From contig NZ_FNNG01000011.1 in the NCBI RefSeq assembly GCF_900106765.1, positions 1-64,000 on the forward strand: a DNA stretch of 64,000 nt, written 5' to 3'. The notes under the pieces were generated by a model. It was not told where the DNA came from. It searched no databases and saw only the letters and a program-made list of their open reading frames with translations. Positions 45,437 to 54,711 of this stretch are shown one piece after another. A program made the position numbers and the translations under genes. Positions within the stretch are counted from its first letter, which is position 1. Each line of letters opens with the position of its first letter. The stretch comes from Tepidimicrobium xylanilyticum. Its GTDB lineage: Bacteria; Bacillota; Clostridia; Tissierellales; Tepidimicrobiaceae.

Positions 45437-46768
45437 CTATTTTGCTTTCCTCTTAGCAAGTATTTCTCTTTTCGCCAATCTAATGGACTCCACCAATGGC
45501 CTTTTAGCTGGGCAAATATAAGAACAAGCTCCACATTCTACACAATCTAATGCATGGTATTCTTCTGCCTTATCAAAATTGTGCTTTAATGTATAGCTGC
45601 TTATATACAATGGTTGTAATTTTACGGGACATACTTCTAGACACTTGCCACATCTTATACAAGGCAAAACTGGTTCGGGTTTCGCCTCTCTCTGAGTTAA
45701 AACTAGAATACCACCAGATCCCTTAATAATGGGAACATCTATAGAAAATTGGCTTATACCCATCATTGGCCCACCACTAATTATTTTCCCAGGAGAATTC
45801 TCATTAAAACCACCACATTCTTCAATTAAATCCTTAAATGGAGTTCCTATTTTCACCAGTAGATTTTTTGGATTTCTTATACCATTGCCAGTAACAGTAG
45901 TTACCCTTTCATATAGAGGTTTTCCTTCTAATATGACTTCTGCTATAGCTCTAGCTGTAGAAACATTAGATACTACAGCTCCTACATCCATTGGTAACCC
46001 CCCTGAAGGAACTACTCGTCCTAAAATGGCATTTATCAACCTTTTTTCGTCCCCTTGAGGATATTTTACCTTTAGGGTAGCAATGCTTATATTTGCTTCA
46101 TCTTTACTTGCTTCCTTTAAAGCTATTATTGCATCAGGTTTGTTTTTTTCAATACCTATAATTCCTTTTTCTACTCCTAAGGCCTTCATTATGGCTTTTA
46201 AACCAATTATCACTTTTTCTGGTTCTTCAACCATAACCCTGTGGTCTGCAGTTAAATATGGCTCACATTCTGCACCGTTTATCAAAACTGTGTCAATCTT
46301 TTTGTCAGGTGGTGGTGATAATTTAACATGAGTTGGAAAACTTGCTCCTCCCATCCCAGTAATACCGGCTTCCTTGATTATTTCAATTACCTCTTTAGGA
46401 GATAGGTCTTCTAATCTTCCTTTGGGTTTTACCGATTCATGCAGTTCATTCTTCCCATCGGACTCAATGACTACACATTTGACAGTAAGACCTGTAGGTA
46501 TGGGAATATGAATTATGTCTTTCACTGTTCCAGATACAGAAGAATGTACCGGAGCAGATACAAATGCTTCCGATTCTCCAATTTTTTGTCCTACCTTAAT
46601 GTTGTCACCTACCTTCACCAAAGGTTCACAAGGAGCACCTGTATGTTGGTGTAGCGGTATTGCGACCATAGAAGGTTCTTTTGCTCTCTCTATAGGAAGG
46701 CTTTCTGTCAATTCTTTATAATGTGGTACATTTACGCCGCCCTTAAAAGTGAGATTTTCTAACTTCAT
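45437..46768 (-). CDS. rnfC: Rnf complex NADH-binding subunit RnfC
   Basis: Peripheral subunit that exchanges electrons with NAD. About 443 residues from ATG at 46768 (AGGTGG upstream); the frame opens at 46813 but lacks a ribosome site there. RnfC barrel-sandwich N-terminus (PLVKVGDNIKVGQKIGESEAFVSAPVHSSVSGTV), NADH/FMN region (GGASFPTHVKLSPP, NGAECEPYLTADHR), and two Fe-S motifs CIRCGKCLEVCP and CVECGACSYICP. No in-frame UGA is used, unlike the selenocysteine-containing relative PrdC. Confidence 0.96.
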   Translation of the reverse strand: MKLENLTFKGGVNVPHYKELTESLPIERAKEPSMVAIPLHQHTGAPCEPLVKVGDNIKVGQKIGESEAFVSAPVHSSVSGTVKDIIHIPIPTGLTVKCVVIESDGKNELHESVKPKGRLEDLSPKEVIEIIKEAGITGMGGASFPTHVKLSPPPDKKIDTVLINGAECEPYLTADHRVMVEEPEKVIIGLKAIMKALGVEKGIIGIEKNKPDAIIALKEASKDEANISIATLKVKYPQGDEKRLINAILGRVVPSGGLPMDVGAVVSNVSTARAIAEVILEGKPLYERVTTVTGNGIRNPKNLLVKIGTPFKDLIEECGGFNENSPGKIISGGPMMGISQFSIDVPIIKGSGGILVLTQREAKPEPVLPCIRCGKCLEVCPVKLQPLYISSYTLKHNFDKAEEYHALDCVECGACSYICPAKRPLVESIRLAKREILAKRKAK

Positions 46769-46843
46769 CCTTATTCCACCTCTTTTTTCTTTAATATATA
46801 AATATGTTAACAAATGGCTTCAGGCTAATTGTATCCAATGTCC

Positions 46844-46872
46844 ATTATAACATTAAATCAGCCAAATGTATA
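46844..46872 (-). promoter_or_regulatory. Predicted promoter of the rnf operon
   Basis: TATACA (-35, 46872-46867) and TATAAT (-10, 46849-46844), 17-base spacer, giving a 5' leader of about 70 bases before the rnfC ATG at 46768. The -10 is perfect, the -35 matches in 4 of 6. Confidence 0.55.
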
Positions 46873-47111
46873 CCCTATAGCAGTATTGAGATATTTTTAA
46901 CAATACTCTTTCGCTTTATTAGACTCTCAAAAGTCTTAGAATGTTCGTTCTTTCTACAATCAATACTTTATTAACAAAAAACAAAAAAACTAAAATGACC
47001 ATTTTCAACCCCAATTATTGTTAATTTAACAACACTAAAAATTAGTATATTTTTATGTCCGAATAGTTTGGAAAACTAGTACATTTCACATTCAACTGGA
47101 TTTGAAAGCTA
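46873..47111. other. Gap upstream of the rnf promoter
   Basis: Part of the 343-base gap between rnfC and dinB. No gene is visible. A 15-base palindrome TTGTTAATTTAACAA lies at 47018-47032. Its half-sites equal those of the Rex redox repressor site, but with 1 base instead of 4 between them. Confidence 0.5.
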
Positions 47112-48167
47112 TTATATTTTCATGCTTAATTGGATTGGATCGTCAGGATAGATTAGATTAGATAGGGTTAATCCAACTAATCTAACGTTTTTTTCCGATT
47201 TGAATTTGTTAAGGAGTATTTGTTTTCCCGTATGGAATATAACTCTTTCGTCGTTGGTAGGAATGTTTAAAGTAATGCTTCTGGTTTCTATTGAAAAATC
47301 ATCATATTTAATTTTTACAGTTATAGTCCTTGCTAAATAGCCTTTCGATACTAATTTATTTGCTAGGTTAATGGAATATAATCTCAATTTATCTATTAAC
47401 AATTTGGGATTATTAATATCCTCCTTAAAGGTTTCTTCTTCTCCTATGGACTGATTAATAATATTTACTTCTACAGGCCTTGAATCTATACCAAAAGAAA
47501 AGTCGTATATTTCCTTTCCCCTTTTCCCAAACAGGGTAATCAGCACATCTTTATCATATCTTTGGATATCCCCTATATAATAGATGCCTAGTTTGCTTAG
47601 CTCCCTTTCCATTTTAGGCCCTACACCCCATAATTTTGAAACGGGAAGAGGTTTTAGAAAGTTTACTACTTCCTCTTTTCGTATTATAGTTAAACCATTT
47701 GGTTTTTTCAAATCAGAAGCAAGTTTTGCCAAAAACTTATTTATGGATATGCCTATTGAAGCCGTTAGATTTACTTCTTTTTGTATATCCCTTTTGATAT
47801 CTTTAGCAATAAATAGGGAATTCTTTCCTGTTACGTCCAGAAAAGCCTCATCAATGGATATGGGTTCAATTTTATCAGTATATTTATATAATATTTCATG
47901 TATTTGTCTTGATACCCTCTTATATTTATCCATATTCACAGGTAAAAAGATTCCATTTGGGCATAACTTTTTTGCAACTTTTGTAGGCATAGCAGAATGA
48001 ACCCCATATTTTCTAGCTTCATAGGAGGCAGTACAAACCACTCCTCGACTGCTAATTCCTCCAACTATAACAGGCTTCCCTTTATATTTGGGATTATCCC
48101 TTTGCTCTATTGAAGCATAAAATGCATCCATATCTATGTGGAGTATTTGTCTATCCAAATCGACCAT
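47112..48167 (-). CDS. dinB: DNA polymerase IV (Y-family)
   Basis: Translesion polymerase, 351 residues from ATG at 48167 (AAAGGTAAGG upstream). Catalytic residues in HIDMDAFYASIEQRDNP and SIDEAFLDVTG; HhH motif LWGVGPKMERELSKLGI; a C-terminal little-finger domain. The open frame extends to 48251, but that part is translation of the adjacent tRNA gene and is not protein. The C-terminal QLSMKI may be a weak clamp-binding motif. Confidence 0.95.
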   Translation of the reverse strand: MVDLDRQILHIDMDAFYASIEQRDNPKYKGKPVIVGGISSRGVVCTASYEARKYGVHSAMPTKVAKKLCPNGIFLPVNMDKYKRVSRQIHEILYKYTDKIEPISIDEAFLDVTGKNSLFIAKDIKRDIQKEVNLTASIGISINKFLAKLASDLKKPNGLTIIRKEEVVNFLKPLPVSKLWGVGPKMERELSKLGIYYIGDIQRYDKDVLITLFGKRGKEIYDFSFGIDSRPVEVNIINQSIGEEETFKEDINNPKLLIDKLRLYSINLANKLVSKGYLARTITVKIKYDDFSIETRSITLNIPTNDERVIFHTGKQILLNKFKSEKNVRLVGLTLSNLIYPDDPIQLSMKI

Positions 48168-48195
48168 CCTTACCTTTGAAATAGTTATTATAAAA

Positions 48196-48222
48196 AAATC
48201 ATATACATAAAGTATATGATTT
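48196..48222 (-). terminator. Terminator of tRNA-Leu(GAG)
   Basis: AAATCATATAC-TTTAT-GTATATGATTT: perfect 11-bp stem, 5-base loop, then TTTT on the minus strand, directly after the tRNA's CCA end and upstream of dinB. Confidence 0.9.
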
Positions 48223-48309
48223 GGTGCAGGAGAAGGGACTCGAACCCTCACGCTCTATTTGAGCAATAGCCCCTCAAACTATCGCGTCTACCTGTTCCGC
48301 CACCCCTGC
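48222..48309 (-). tRNA. tRNA-Leu (anticodon GAG)
   Basis: 88 bases with encoded CCA. Acceptor GCAGGGG pairs with CTCCTGC; the anticodon loop TTGAGGG between ATAGT and GCTAT gives GAG; a long variable arm (class II) and the T-loop GGTTCGAGTCC are present. Reads CUC and CUU codons. It lies between the peptide-binding lipoprotein gene and dinB. Confidence 0.96.
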
Positions 48310-48345
48310 AAAATATTATGTTGCATATTAATTATAAATTAATTC

Positions 48346-50106
48346 TTAGTTTTTATCAACCTTTTCTTCTTGGAATTCTTTAGGAATATACCAATTAGCA
48401 ATATTCTTATATATATTGTAAAAATTGGAACCAACATCTCCCATTATCTTCTTATCCATTAATACTGCATTATTTCTAAAAAACAGGCTTATATAGGGTA
48501 GTTCTTTAATAATTTGAGATTGAAGTATCTCGTAATTTTTTTGTTTTTCCTCTCTACTAGTAGAATTAAAAGCTGCTTCTAACATTTGATCCATAATAAC
48601 ACTGTTATATTTTATAATATTAGTTCCCATGCCAATAGCACTAGAATGAAAAATAGAAGATAGTTCTATAACTGGAGATATATTCCAACCTAATAATAGT
48701 AAATCGTAATCACCCTTAAGGACCTTAGTGTTTATCTTCTCCCATTGTTCTTCCACCATTTCCTCTGTCAAATTGTTTGGAATCTTATCTGGATAATCCT
48801 TAATTACTCGAATCCCCAATTTGTTCAAATCCTCAACAACTATATCTGCAGTTTTAAGCCTTAAAGGATTATAGGAATTGGTTAATAATTTAAGAACTAC
48901 TGCATTGCCATTTTCATCCTCATAGTACCCATCTCCATCAATGTCCTTCCAACCTAAATTATTTAACTCTTGATGAGCCTTTGCTGGGCTATAACCGTAG
49001 AAGTTTGCCTCTTCCGAAAGCAGCCATGAATCCGGATGAATGGGTAAATCCGTCTGAGTGGCATGTCCAAGGTATACTTTCTGGATTATAGCTTGTCTAT
49101 CTATTCCATAGGCAATTGCTTTTCTTAAATGTGAACTATTCTCCGCATTAAAAATGGGTTTTGAAAAATTAAAGCCTAGAAATTCATAGTTTTGAGAAAT
49201 GAATTCCAATATTTTTACCCTATTGCTTTGATCAAACTTTTCCCAATCTACTCCCAAAGCTAAACTCAAATCTATTTGTCCAACTTCAAAAGCTGTTAAT
49301 GCCAATTCATTATCATCCAATATCCTTCCTATGATCTTATCTATGTAGGGTCTTCCTTCTCTATAATCTTCAAAACACTCCAATTGAACCTCTTTAAACC
49401 GCTCATAATTAACAAATTTATATGGTCCTGTTCCTACTGGAATATAATTATCATCCTTCAATGCTTTTATATAAGAATTTCTATCCTCACTTCCCACAGT
49501 GAATCTGTGTTTGGGTATTATTGGAAATGTAAGAGCTTCAAGGTTATTGCTAAATATTTTTCCGAATTTGATTTCAAGATTATAATCATCAATTATTTTG
49601 ACATTTATTAAACTATTTATATTTGAAATACTAAAAGGCCCTAATAAATCACTCCACATCCTTTTGTATACATTGTCATTTTTTGCATGCTTTATTACAT
49701 TAATAGTGAAAGCTACATCCTCAGCAGTAAATTTCTGACCATCATGCCAGTATACGTTCTCTTTTAATTTAATGGCTATAGTTCCATCGCTATAAATAGC
49801 ATAATCATCTGCCAATTGGTTTTCGATTTGGAAATTTTTATCTAAGTCAAACAAACTTTCAAATATGAGCTTGCTGAAATGGTAATAGCTGTTATTTTCA
49901 CATGTTAGGGGGTTTAATGTAGTAAAATTTGTTAATGGTAAAATCAGTTTTCCTCCATATTCCGGTTCATATTCCTTATCATCCTTCTCTTCTACTTCAA
50001 AAACTTCAAAAATATTTGATCCACCATCATCTTTTCTATTGCATCCAGTAAAAGAAAGAAAAATAGTAAGAATTAACAGTATTAATAGTGTTTTGTTGAG
50101 CTTCAA
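48346..50106 (-). CDS. Peptide-type ABC substrate-binding lipoprotein (SBP family 5), without local transporter genes
   Basis: 586 residues; lipobox SFTGC (Cys22), then family-5 features: EYGGKLILPL, IAIKLKENVYWHDGQKFTAEDVAF, RKAIAYGIDRQAIIQKVYLG. No permease or ATPase genes are nearby; it follows the lytic transglycosylase by 16 bases. It may serve a permease elsewhere or, next to a wall-degrading enzyme, recover muropeptides. The segment DGDGYYEDENG looks like a calcium-binding loop, seen in some members. Confidence 0.85.
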   Translation of the reverse strand: MKLNKTLLILLILTIFLSFTGCNRKDDGGSNIFEVFEVEEKDDKEYEPEYGGKLILPLTNFTTLNPLTCENNSYYHFSKLIFESLFDLDKNFQIENQLADDYAIYSDGTIAIKLKENVYWHDGQKFTAEDVAFTINVIKHAKNDNVYKRMWSDLLGPFSISNINSLINVKIIDDYNLEIKFGKIFSNNLEALTFPIIPKHRFTVGSEDRNSYIKALKDDNYIPVGTGPYKFVNYERFKEVQLECFEDYREGRPYIDKIIGRILDDNELALTAFEVGQIDLSLALGVDWEKFDQSNRVKILEFISQNYEFLGFNFSKPIFNAENSSHLRKAIAYGIDRQAIIQKVYLGHATQTDLPIHPDSWLLSEEANFYGYSPAKAHQELNNLGWKDIDGDGYYEDENGNAVVLKLLTNSYNPLRLKTADIVVEDLNKLGIRVIKDYPDKIPNNLTEEMVEEQWEKINTKVLKGDYDLLLLGWNISPVIELSSIFHSSAIGMGTNIIKYNSVIMDQMLEAAFNSTSREEKQKNYEILQSQIIKELPYISLFFRNNAVLMDKKIMGDVGSNFYNIYKNIANWYIPKEFQEEKVDKN

Positions 50107-50122
50107 AACCTATTCCCCCTTG

Positions 50123-50773
50123 TTATTTATATAATATCAGGCTTTTCATTACCTTCCTAATATTGTGGATTAAAGCAATAAAGTTGATATTACTATTCAA
50201 TGCTTTATCCTCAAAGGAATTTTTATATAATACCCTATAAATATTAATATTTTTTTCTACCTTTTCTATATATTCCTCCGTCTCCTTAAAGGGTATTTTG
50301 TTAAGAACTATTCCATTCTTAGAATACTCTTCATTTTCAAGCCATTTAGATACATTGCCACTGCCACCATTATATGCAGCCAAAATTAATTGGAGGTTTC
50401 CATCGAATTCCTCCTCTAATACCTTTAGATACCAACTACCTATTCTAATATTGATTTCTGGTTCGAATAGTTTTTCCAAATCAAATCCTTCAATAGAAAG
50501 CTCCTCAGCAGCCCAATTCCCAGTAATAGGAGATATTTGCATAAGGCCCCTGGCTTCTTTGGAGGATATAGCATTTCTATCATATCTACTTTCCACATTT
50601 ATTATTGCAGCTATTAAATAAGGGTCTATATTATATTCTTTTGAATATTTATGGATTAAATCTACATAGGCCAAAGGGTAGAATACCTTTAAATACGTTG
50701 ATAATGCTACATAGATCAGAACTGATACTAAAATTATATTGATCATCCTTTTAATTCCATTTTTAGACTTCAT
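50123..50773 (-). CDS. Lytic transglycosylase (Slt/GH23 family)
   Basis: Cleaves peptidoglycan between MurNAc and GlcNAc. 216 residues; N-terminal membrane anchor (MINIILVSVLIYVALSTYL), then a single SLT domain with the catalytic Glu in IINVESRYDRNAIS, GLMQISP, and LILAAYNGGSGNVSKW. It follows coaE by about 23 bases, a common clostridial order polA-coaE-slt. Confidence 0.93.
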   Translation of the reverse strand: MKSKNGIKRMINIILVSVLIYVALSTYLKVFYPLAYVDLIHKYSKEYNIDPYLIAAIINVESRYDRNAISSKEARGLMQISPITGNWAAEELSIEGFDLEKLFEPEINIRIGSWYLKVLEEEFDGNLQLILAAYNGGSGNVSKWLENEEYSKNGIVLNKIPFKETEEYIEKVEKNINIYRVLYKNSFEDKALNSNINFIALIHNIRKVMKSLILYK

Positions 50774-50796
50774 ATGTTTCTAATACCTCCAAAGAA

Positions 50797-51411
50797 TCAA
50801 ATGCTATCTTCTATTATTCTCAAAACCTGTCTCCTTAAGGATATCAAATCCTTACTATTATCTATTATCCTAGTAGCATATTTTCGCTTTTCATCTATAG
50901 GCATTTGAGCCCTAATCTTCCTGAGTCCTTCTTCCTTACTCATTTTATCTCTTTTAATAAGCCTATTCAATTGGGTGTTTTCGTCTACATATACTAGCCA
51001 TATTTCATCAAAAGCTATTTCATACTCTTTAAATTTATCTAATTCTTCTATTAACAGTGGTACATCTACAAAGATAACTCTTTGGTCTTTATGCTCATTG
51101 ATTTGCCTACTTATCTCTCGAAACACAAAAGGATGGACTATATCATTTAATCTTTTCCTCATAAGGAAATCCCTAAATATTATACTAGCTAATTCTTTTC
51201 TATTTATATTCCCTTTATCATCAAGTATATTCTTGCCAAACACATTTATTATTTCTTCATAAGCAGGCTTTCCTATTTCAACCATTTGTCTAGCAATTAT
51301 ATCTGCATCTATTACCTCATAGCCTAACTCCCTAAGTATATTTGAAACGGTGGATTTCCCCGTAGCTATACCCCCTGTTAATCCTATAATTTTACCATTA
51401 CATGGATTCAT
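50797..51411 (-). CDS. coaE: Dephospho-CoA kinase
   Basis: Last step of CoA synthesis. 204 residues. P-loop GLTGGIATGKST, DADIIARQMV, VFVDVPLLIE. ATG at 51411 overlaps the polA stop by 14 bases, so translation is probably coupled. Confidence 0.96.
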   Translation of the reverse strand: MNPCNGKIIGLTGGIATGKSTVSNILRELGYEVIDADIIARQMVEIGKPAYEEIINVFGKNILDDKGNINRKELASIIFRDFLMRKRLNDIVHPFVFREISRQINEHKDQRVIFVDVPLLIEELDKFKEYEIAFDEIWLVYVDENTQLNRLIKRDKMSKEEGLRKIRAQMPIDEKRKYATRIIDNSKDLISLRRQVLRIIEDSI

Positions 51412-54079
51412 ACCAGCTATCTCCCGTCTTTAAATCTACTTTTAACGGTATTTCCAACTTAACAGAATTCTCCATGATATCCCTTACAAGATTTTTAACT
51501 TCTTCTACTTCATCCCTATGAGCTTCTATTATAAGCTCGTCGTGAACTTGTAGTATAAGCCTTGATTTTAAATTCCTTCTTTTTAATTCCTTAAACACCT
51601 TAACCATGGCAACCTTTATTATATCTGCAGCACTACCTTGTATAGGCGTGTTCAAAGCGATCCTTTCTCCAAAGGACCTTACACTAAAGTTTTTGGATTT
51701 AAGCTCCGGAATATACCTTCTTCTGTTTAAAATAGTTTCTACATAGCCTTTTTCTTTTCCTACTTTTACAATATCCTCCATGTATTTTTTAACATTTTCA
51801 TAATTCTTTAAATAATTATCTATATAGGCTTTAGCTTCCTTTCTGGATATGTTCAAGTCTTTTGAAAGACCGTAATCACTTATTCCATAGACTATACCAA
51901 AGTTCACAGCCTTAGCCCTACTCCTCATTAAAGGAGTTACTTCATCTATTGAAATATGGAATACTTCTGAAGCTGTTTTAGTATGAATATCTTCGTCTTG
52001 GTGAAAGGCTTCCATTAATTTTGGATCCTTGGAAATATGGGCTAATACCCTTAGCTCAATCTGGGAATAATCTGCATCCACCAATATATAATCTTCATTT
52101 TCAGCTATGAAAGCTTTGCGAATCTTTCTGCCTTCTTCAGTTTTAATTGGTATGTTCTGAAGATTTGGTTCAGTACTGCTTATTCTTCCTGTATTAGTAA
52201 CAGTTTGGTTGAAACTTGAATGGATTTTACTAGTCTTTTCATCTACCATATTTACTAGACCATCTATATAAGTAGATTTCAATTTTACCATCTGTCTATA
52301 TTTTAGTAATTTCTCTATAATCTCATGTTGCCCCTTTAATTTTTCTAAAACCTCAGCATCGGTAGAATATCCTGTTTTAGTCTTTTTAATTATAGGCAAA
52401 TTTAATTCATCAAATAAAATCTCTCCCAACTGCTTTGGAGAATTGATATTGAATTCTCTACCGGCTAAAGAGTATATTTCCTCTGTAAGCTTATTAATTT
52501 TCTCCTGAAACTCCTCTCCCAATCGATTCAATACATCTAAATCCACCTTAAATCCAATGTATTCCATATTGGCCAATACTTCTACTAGGGGCAATTCCAC
52601 TTCATAGTATAGCTCTGTCATTTCATACTCTTCAATTTTCTCGATTATAGGTCTTCTTACTCCATGGATTAGATCTAAAGCCTGTGTAATATACTGAGCT
52701 CGAGTATCTACCGATAGATCCTTATAGCTTTTTTTGCTTTTTCCTTTCCCTATTAAGCTTTCCGAGTCTATACCATAGATATTTAAATACTCCTTCCCAA
52801 GTACATTGATGCTATAATCCGACTGAGCAGGATTTAACAAATATTGGCCTATTACACTATCGAAGGCTAAATTGTTTATATTAATATCTAGGGTTAGTAA
52901 AGCAAATACATCCATCTTAGCCATATGCCCATACTTTGCAACTTCTCCCGACTCGAAATAACCTTTAAACATTTCCTTAAATATTTCAATCTCATTTTGA
53001 GAAAAATCGATATAATAAGGTATATGGTCTCCAGTCTTTATTCCTATTCCTAGCATAGGGCTTTTAATGTAATTATCTTCCTCAAATAAAAATTTAAAAT
53101 AGAAAGCCTTCTCTCTTTCAATCTCTTCAATTATGGGGTTGAAATCATTATCTTCTATGATTATGTATTCCATTTTATAATCTGGTTCCCCTATTTCAAT
53201 ATTATGCTGAGGGAATTTTGAAAGTAAGCTGTTAAATTCCAAAGTTGTATACAATTCCTTTAATCTGTCCCAATCGGGCTCTGCTGACCTCAATTGGTCA
53301 AAAGAAATATCTATGGGAGCATTCCTAATGATTTTTCCTAATGTTTTACTGAGTATGGCTGTGTTTTTATGTTCTATTAAAGATTCCCTAGTCTTTTTTC
53401 CTCCTACCTTATCTATATTATCATAAAGGTTTTCTATAGTACCAAATTCTTTTAATAATTTTATACCTGTTTTCTCACCAATTCCTGGCACCCCTGGAAT
53501 ATTATCGGATTTATCCCCCATGAGTCCTTTTAAATCTACGAATTGATCTGGAGTTATTCCATATTCCTCTATTATCTTTTCCCTATCGAATTCCTCTAAC
53601 TCCGTAATTCCCTTTTTAGTTATTAATATTTTAGTATTATCTGACGCTAACTGTAAATAATCCCTATCTCCTGTAACTAAAATTACCTCCATCCCCTTAT
53701 CCTCCCCTATTTGAGACAGGGTACCTGCAATATCATCAGCTTCATAGCCATCTAATTCCAATTGAGCTATATTCATTGCTGATAATATATCTCTTATGAT
53801 TGGAAACTGTTGAACTAATTCATTGGGTGTAGACTGTCTATTAGCCTTATACAAGTCAAAAGCTTCATGTCTGAAAGTAGGTCCCTTTTTATCAAAAGCT
53901 ACACATATATAATCTGTTTCATATTCATCTTTAATCTTATATAGCATGGTTAAAAATCCATAGACTCCATTGGTATATATACCATCCTTTGTAGACAATA
54001 GAGGAAGGGCATAAAAAGCCCTATGGATTAAGCTGTTCCCATCTATGATCATCAATTTTTCCCTTTGCTCTTTGTTCAC
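51398..54079 (-). CDS. polA: DNA polymerase I
   Basis: Repair and Okazaki-fragment polymerase. 893 residues from GTG at 54079 (AAGGGAGTGATTCT upstream); the longer frame to 54124 lacks a ribosome site. N-terminal 5' nuclease (IIDGNSLIHRAFYALP, GLMGDKSDNIPGVPGIGEKTG), a middle exonuclease-like domain whose metal residues are missing (no DxE; reads YIIIEDNDFNP), and a full polymerase domain (VDADYSQIELRVLAHIS, RSRAKAVNFGIVYGIS, QVHDELIIEA). Loss of proofreading residues is common in Gram-positive Pol I. Confidence 0.97.
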   Translation of the reverse strand: MNKEQREKLMIIDGNSLIHRAFYALPLLSTKDGIYTNGVYGFLTMLYKIKDEYETDYICVAFDKKGPTFRHEAFDLYKANRQSTPNELVQQFPIIRDILSAMNIAQLELDGYEADDIAGTLSQIGEDKGMEVILVTGDRDYLQLASDNTKILITKKGITELEEFDREKIIEEYGITPDQFVDLKGLMGDKSDNIPGVPGIGEKTGIKLLKEFGTIENLYDNIDKVGGKKTRESLIEHKNTAILSKTLGKIIRNAPIDISFDQLRSAEPDWDRLKELYTTLEFNSLLSKFPQHNIEIGEPDYKMEYIIIEDNDFNPIIEEIEREKAFYFKFLFEEDNYIKSPMLGIGIKTGDHIPYYIDFSQNEIEIFKEMFKGYFESGEVAKYGHMAKMDVFALLTLDININNLAFDSVIGQYLLNPAQSDYSINVLGKEYLNIYGIDSESLIGKGKSKKSYKDLSVDTRAQYITQALDLIHGVRRPIIEKIEEYEMTELYYEVELPLVEVLANMEYIGFKVDLDVLNRLGEEFQEKINKLTEEIYSLAGREFNINSPKQLGEILFDELNLPIIKKTKTGYSTDAEVLEKLKGQHEIIEKLLKYRQMVKLKSTYIDGLVNMVDEKTSKIHSSFNQTVTNTGRISSTEPNLQNIPIKTEEGRKIRKAFIAENEDYILVDADYSQIELRVLAHISKDPKLMEAFHQDEDIHTKTASEVFHISIDEVTPLMRSRAKAVNFGIVYGISDYGLSKDLNISRKEAKAYIDNYLKNYENVKKYMEDIVKVGKEKGYVETILNRRRYIPELKSKNFSVRSFGERIALNTPIQGSAADIIKVAMVKVFKELKRRNLKSRLILQVHDELIIEAHRDEVEEVKNLVRDIMENSVKLEIPLKVDLKTGDSWYESM

Positions 54080-54416
54080 AGAATCACTCCCTTTGTAATA
54101 AAAATTCCTATCACTGCTTTCCAAGATAATAATATGGATAATTATATACTTTACAGCTCAAACATTAGCCACCATTGCCCATGTTTATAATATTCTCGCA
54201 AGGAAATCTTTTCCCCTGCAAATATACTATGCAATATCTAGTCTAAAGATATAATAGGTGAAAACAACTTACTTGACTATTATAGATATTGTACCATAGG
54301 TAATAATATCTTGTCTTTATTTAATTATATTATAATTTCTATTAATATGTTTAAATTCAACATACTATAAATATTTTAGTACTTAAAATGAAGATAATTT
54401 AAAATAAAGTTCTTGA
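54080..54416. other. Gap upstream of polA
   Basis: AT-rich, no open frame and no RNA recognised. It must carry the polA promoter on the minus strand, but I cannot place it with confidence. Confidence 0.5.
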
Positions 54417-54444
54417 TTGTTTGATAGTTTTATGTTATTATAAT
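54417..54444 (+). promoter_or_regulatory. Predicted promoter of tRNA-Leu(CAA)
   Basis: TTGTTT (54417-54422) and TATAAT (54439-54444), 16-base spacer, ending 14 bases before the tRNA 5' end. Confidence 0.5.
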
Positions 54445-54458
54445 TTAGTAGTAAATGG

Positions 54459-54546
54459 GCCGGTGTGTTGGAACTGGCAGACGAGACGGACTCAAAATCC
54501 GTTGTCCTTCGAGGACGTGTGGGTTCGAGTCCCACCACCGGCACCA
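54459..54546 (+). tRNA. tRNA-Leu (anticodon CAA)
   Basis: 88 bases with encoded CCA. Acceptor GCCGGTG pairs with CACCGGC; anticodon stem ACGGA/TCCGT with loop CTCAAAA gives CAA; a class II variable arm (GTCCTTCGAGGAC) and T-loop GGTTCGAGTCC. Reads UUG. A stand-alone plus-strand gene between polA and the fumarase genes. Confidence 0.97.
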
Positions 54547-54569
54547 TACAATAACTTATATAAAAAGAG

Positions 54570-54598
54570 AAAGGACCTAAAATTTAGGTCCTTTTATT
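54570..54598 (+). terminator. Terminator of tRNA-Leu(CAA)
   Basis: AAAGGACCTAAA pairs with TTTAGGTCCTTT, followed by TTATTG; the innermost pairs must open to form the loop. 24 bases after the tRNA. Confidence 0.85.
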
Positions 54599-54711
54599 GT
54601 TTAAAGAAATGATACTGTTTTTCTTGCTTCTAATACTGAATTTCTCTAACTTAACCAGTAAATAAGGAAGATAAAAACTGGTCAGTAAGGTACCTCAAAT
54701 ACAATTTAATC

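Noticed and set aside
48168-48251. N-terminal extension of dinB (protein starting RVRVPSPAP)
   Set aside because: It is translation of the tRNA-Leu T-arm and the terminator. ATG at 48167 has a ribosome site and the normal family N-terminus.
54421-54612. 63-residue plus-strand frame over the tRNA-Leu(CAA) region
   Set aside because: It covers the tRNA and its terminator; no protein features.
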